Assembly: GCA_947034895.1 (NCBI GenBank)
Contig: OX344763.1
Coordinates: 59,167,093 to 59,231,092, forward strand
DNA from: Rhytidiadelphus loreus
Taxonomy: Eukaryota > Streptophyta > Bryopsida > Hypnales > Hylocomiaceae
DNA length: 64,000 nucleotides
Reading direction: 5' to 3'
The notes under the pieces were generated by a model. The model saw only the letters and a program-made list of their open reading frames with translations, was not told where the DNA came from and made no database searches. How positions within the stretch are numbered: the stretch's first letter is position 1; each line of letters starts with the position of its first letter. A program made the translations under genes and the position numbers. Positions 63,481-64,000 of this stretch are shown here, piece by piece.

Positions 63481-63865
63481 AATCTCATGGAATTCATGTA
63501 CAGAAATCTGTGAAAGAGGTTGTGCAAGTTGCAAGTGCTCCTAAACTCATGAATTATTCAAAAAAATATATAATTGGTGGTCACGATGAATGACTTTCTA
63601 GTACGTGAAAATGCAATATTCGTGGACGAATCTAGCCCTCTATTTTAAAGTCCAAAATATTGTAATCTCATGGAATTCATGTACAGAAATCTGGGAAAGA
63701 GGTTGTGCAAGTTGCAAGTGCTCCTAAACTCATGAATTATTCAAAAAAATATATAATTGGTGGTCACGATGAATGACTTTCTAGTACGTGGAAATGAAAT
63801 ATTCCTGCATGAACCTTGCCCTGTATTTTAAAGTCGACAAAATTGTAATCTCATGGAATTCATGT

Positions 63866-64000
63866 ACAGAAATCTGGGAAAGAGGTTGTGCACGTTGCAA
63901 GTGCTCCTAAATTCATGAATTAATCAAAAAAATATATAATTGGGAGTCACGATGAATGACTTTCTAGTACGTGGAAATGAAATATTCGTGCATGAACCTG
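63866..64000 (+). repeat. Partial last monomer, cut by the window end
   Basis: The 350th monomer is 135 bases long here and stops after GCATGAACCTG. It and the one before resemble monomers about four units upstream (63134 and earlier). The array evidently continues beyond the window. Confidence 0.9.

Larger units (their letters stand above)
1..64000. repeat. 183-bp tandem satellite array, whole window
   Basis: Head-to-tail copies of one 183-bp monomer fill the window. The start motif ACAGAAATC falls at 1, 184, 367, 550, 733, 916, 1099 and so on, and the last is at 63866, giving 349 complete copies and a partial one. All are in the same orientation. The first monomer is about 34% GC with an A7 tract followed by TATATA. 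Array size, AT-richness and near-nucleosomal length are typical of centromeric or pericentromeric satellites in plants and some animals; that location is an inference, because no flanking DNA is present. I do not recognise the family. No interruption by a mobile element or unique segment was seen. Consensus stops close all six frames: forward stops at monomer positions 43, 51 and 56, reverse stops at 48, 55 and 59. Sequence conservation therefore cannot reflect protein coding. Confidence 0.98.

Noticed and set aside
1..64000. Protein-coding frames kept in phase because 183 is divisible by 3
   Set aside because: The consensus has stops in all six frames (forward at monomer positions 43, 51 and 56; reverse at 48, 55 and 59). 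The longest open stretch in the consensus is about 42 codons. Short frames that recur every 183 bp are by-products of the repeat.
1..64000. CRISPR array
   Set aside because: Repeats are 183 bp, directly adjacent and wholly homologous, with no short repeat alternating with unique spacers and no cas genes.
1..64000. Assigning a species or a named satellite family
   Set aside because: The monomer does not match a family I can name with confidence, and the window has no flanking gene. Eukaryotic, probably plant, is the most the sequence supports.

Overview
The whole window is one uninterrupted head-to-tail satellite DNA array. The monomer is 183 bp, and all copies I followed are in the same orientation. 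Counting the start motif ACAGAAATC from base 1 to base 63866 gives 349 complete monomers plus a partial 350th, and the array runs off both ends. I found no gene, RNA gene, transposon, CRISPR array or unique sequence. Because 183 is divisible by 3, the reading frame is kept from monomer to monomer, but the consensus has stop codons in all six frames, so no long reading frame is expected. The first monomer is about 34% GC.

The sequence suggests a eukaryotic genome, most likely pericentromeric or centromeric heterochromatin. A tandem array of AT-rich, roughly nucleosome-length monomers is typical of the major satellites of many flowering plants and some animals. I do not recognise the monomer as a named family and cannot give a species. 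There is no match to the CENP-B box core.

Length is nearly invariant: I found only six off-length monomers (four with a 1-bp deletion, two with a 1-bp insertion), which accounts exactly for the net -2 offset at the last monomer. Variation is instead by substitution at about a dozen recurring sites, in linked combinations that define subfamilies.

On top of the monomer there is a second layer: blocks of 8 to 15 monomers duplicated in register. Layout: 1-3.5 kb holds mixed monomers, including a 10-monomer block (1648-3477) that recurs at 36231-38060; 3.6-14.7 kb is a stack of five overlapping copies of one cassette (offsets 15, 9, 13 and 10 monomers), including a 13-monomer tandem duplication at 8053-12810 in which I saw only two differences; 14.7-28 kb is a mosaic with a 13-monomer offset repeat (about 17.7-20.9 kb); 28.06-31.24 kb is a 9-monomer repeat with no difference noticed; 31-41 kb is mosaic with the distant 10-monomer copy; 41355-45014 is a 10-monomer tandem duplication; 45-64 kb is mosaic with 8- and 14-monomer offset blocks and is rich in a distinctive subfamily that is absent from the first 16.8 kb. 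There is no single fixed higher-order unit; the pattern fits repeated unequal exchange and local amplification of different block sizes.
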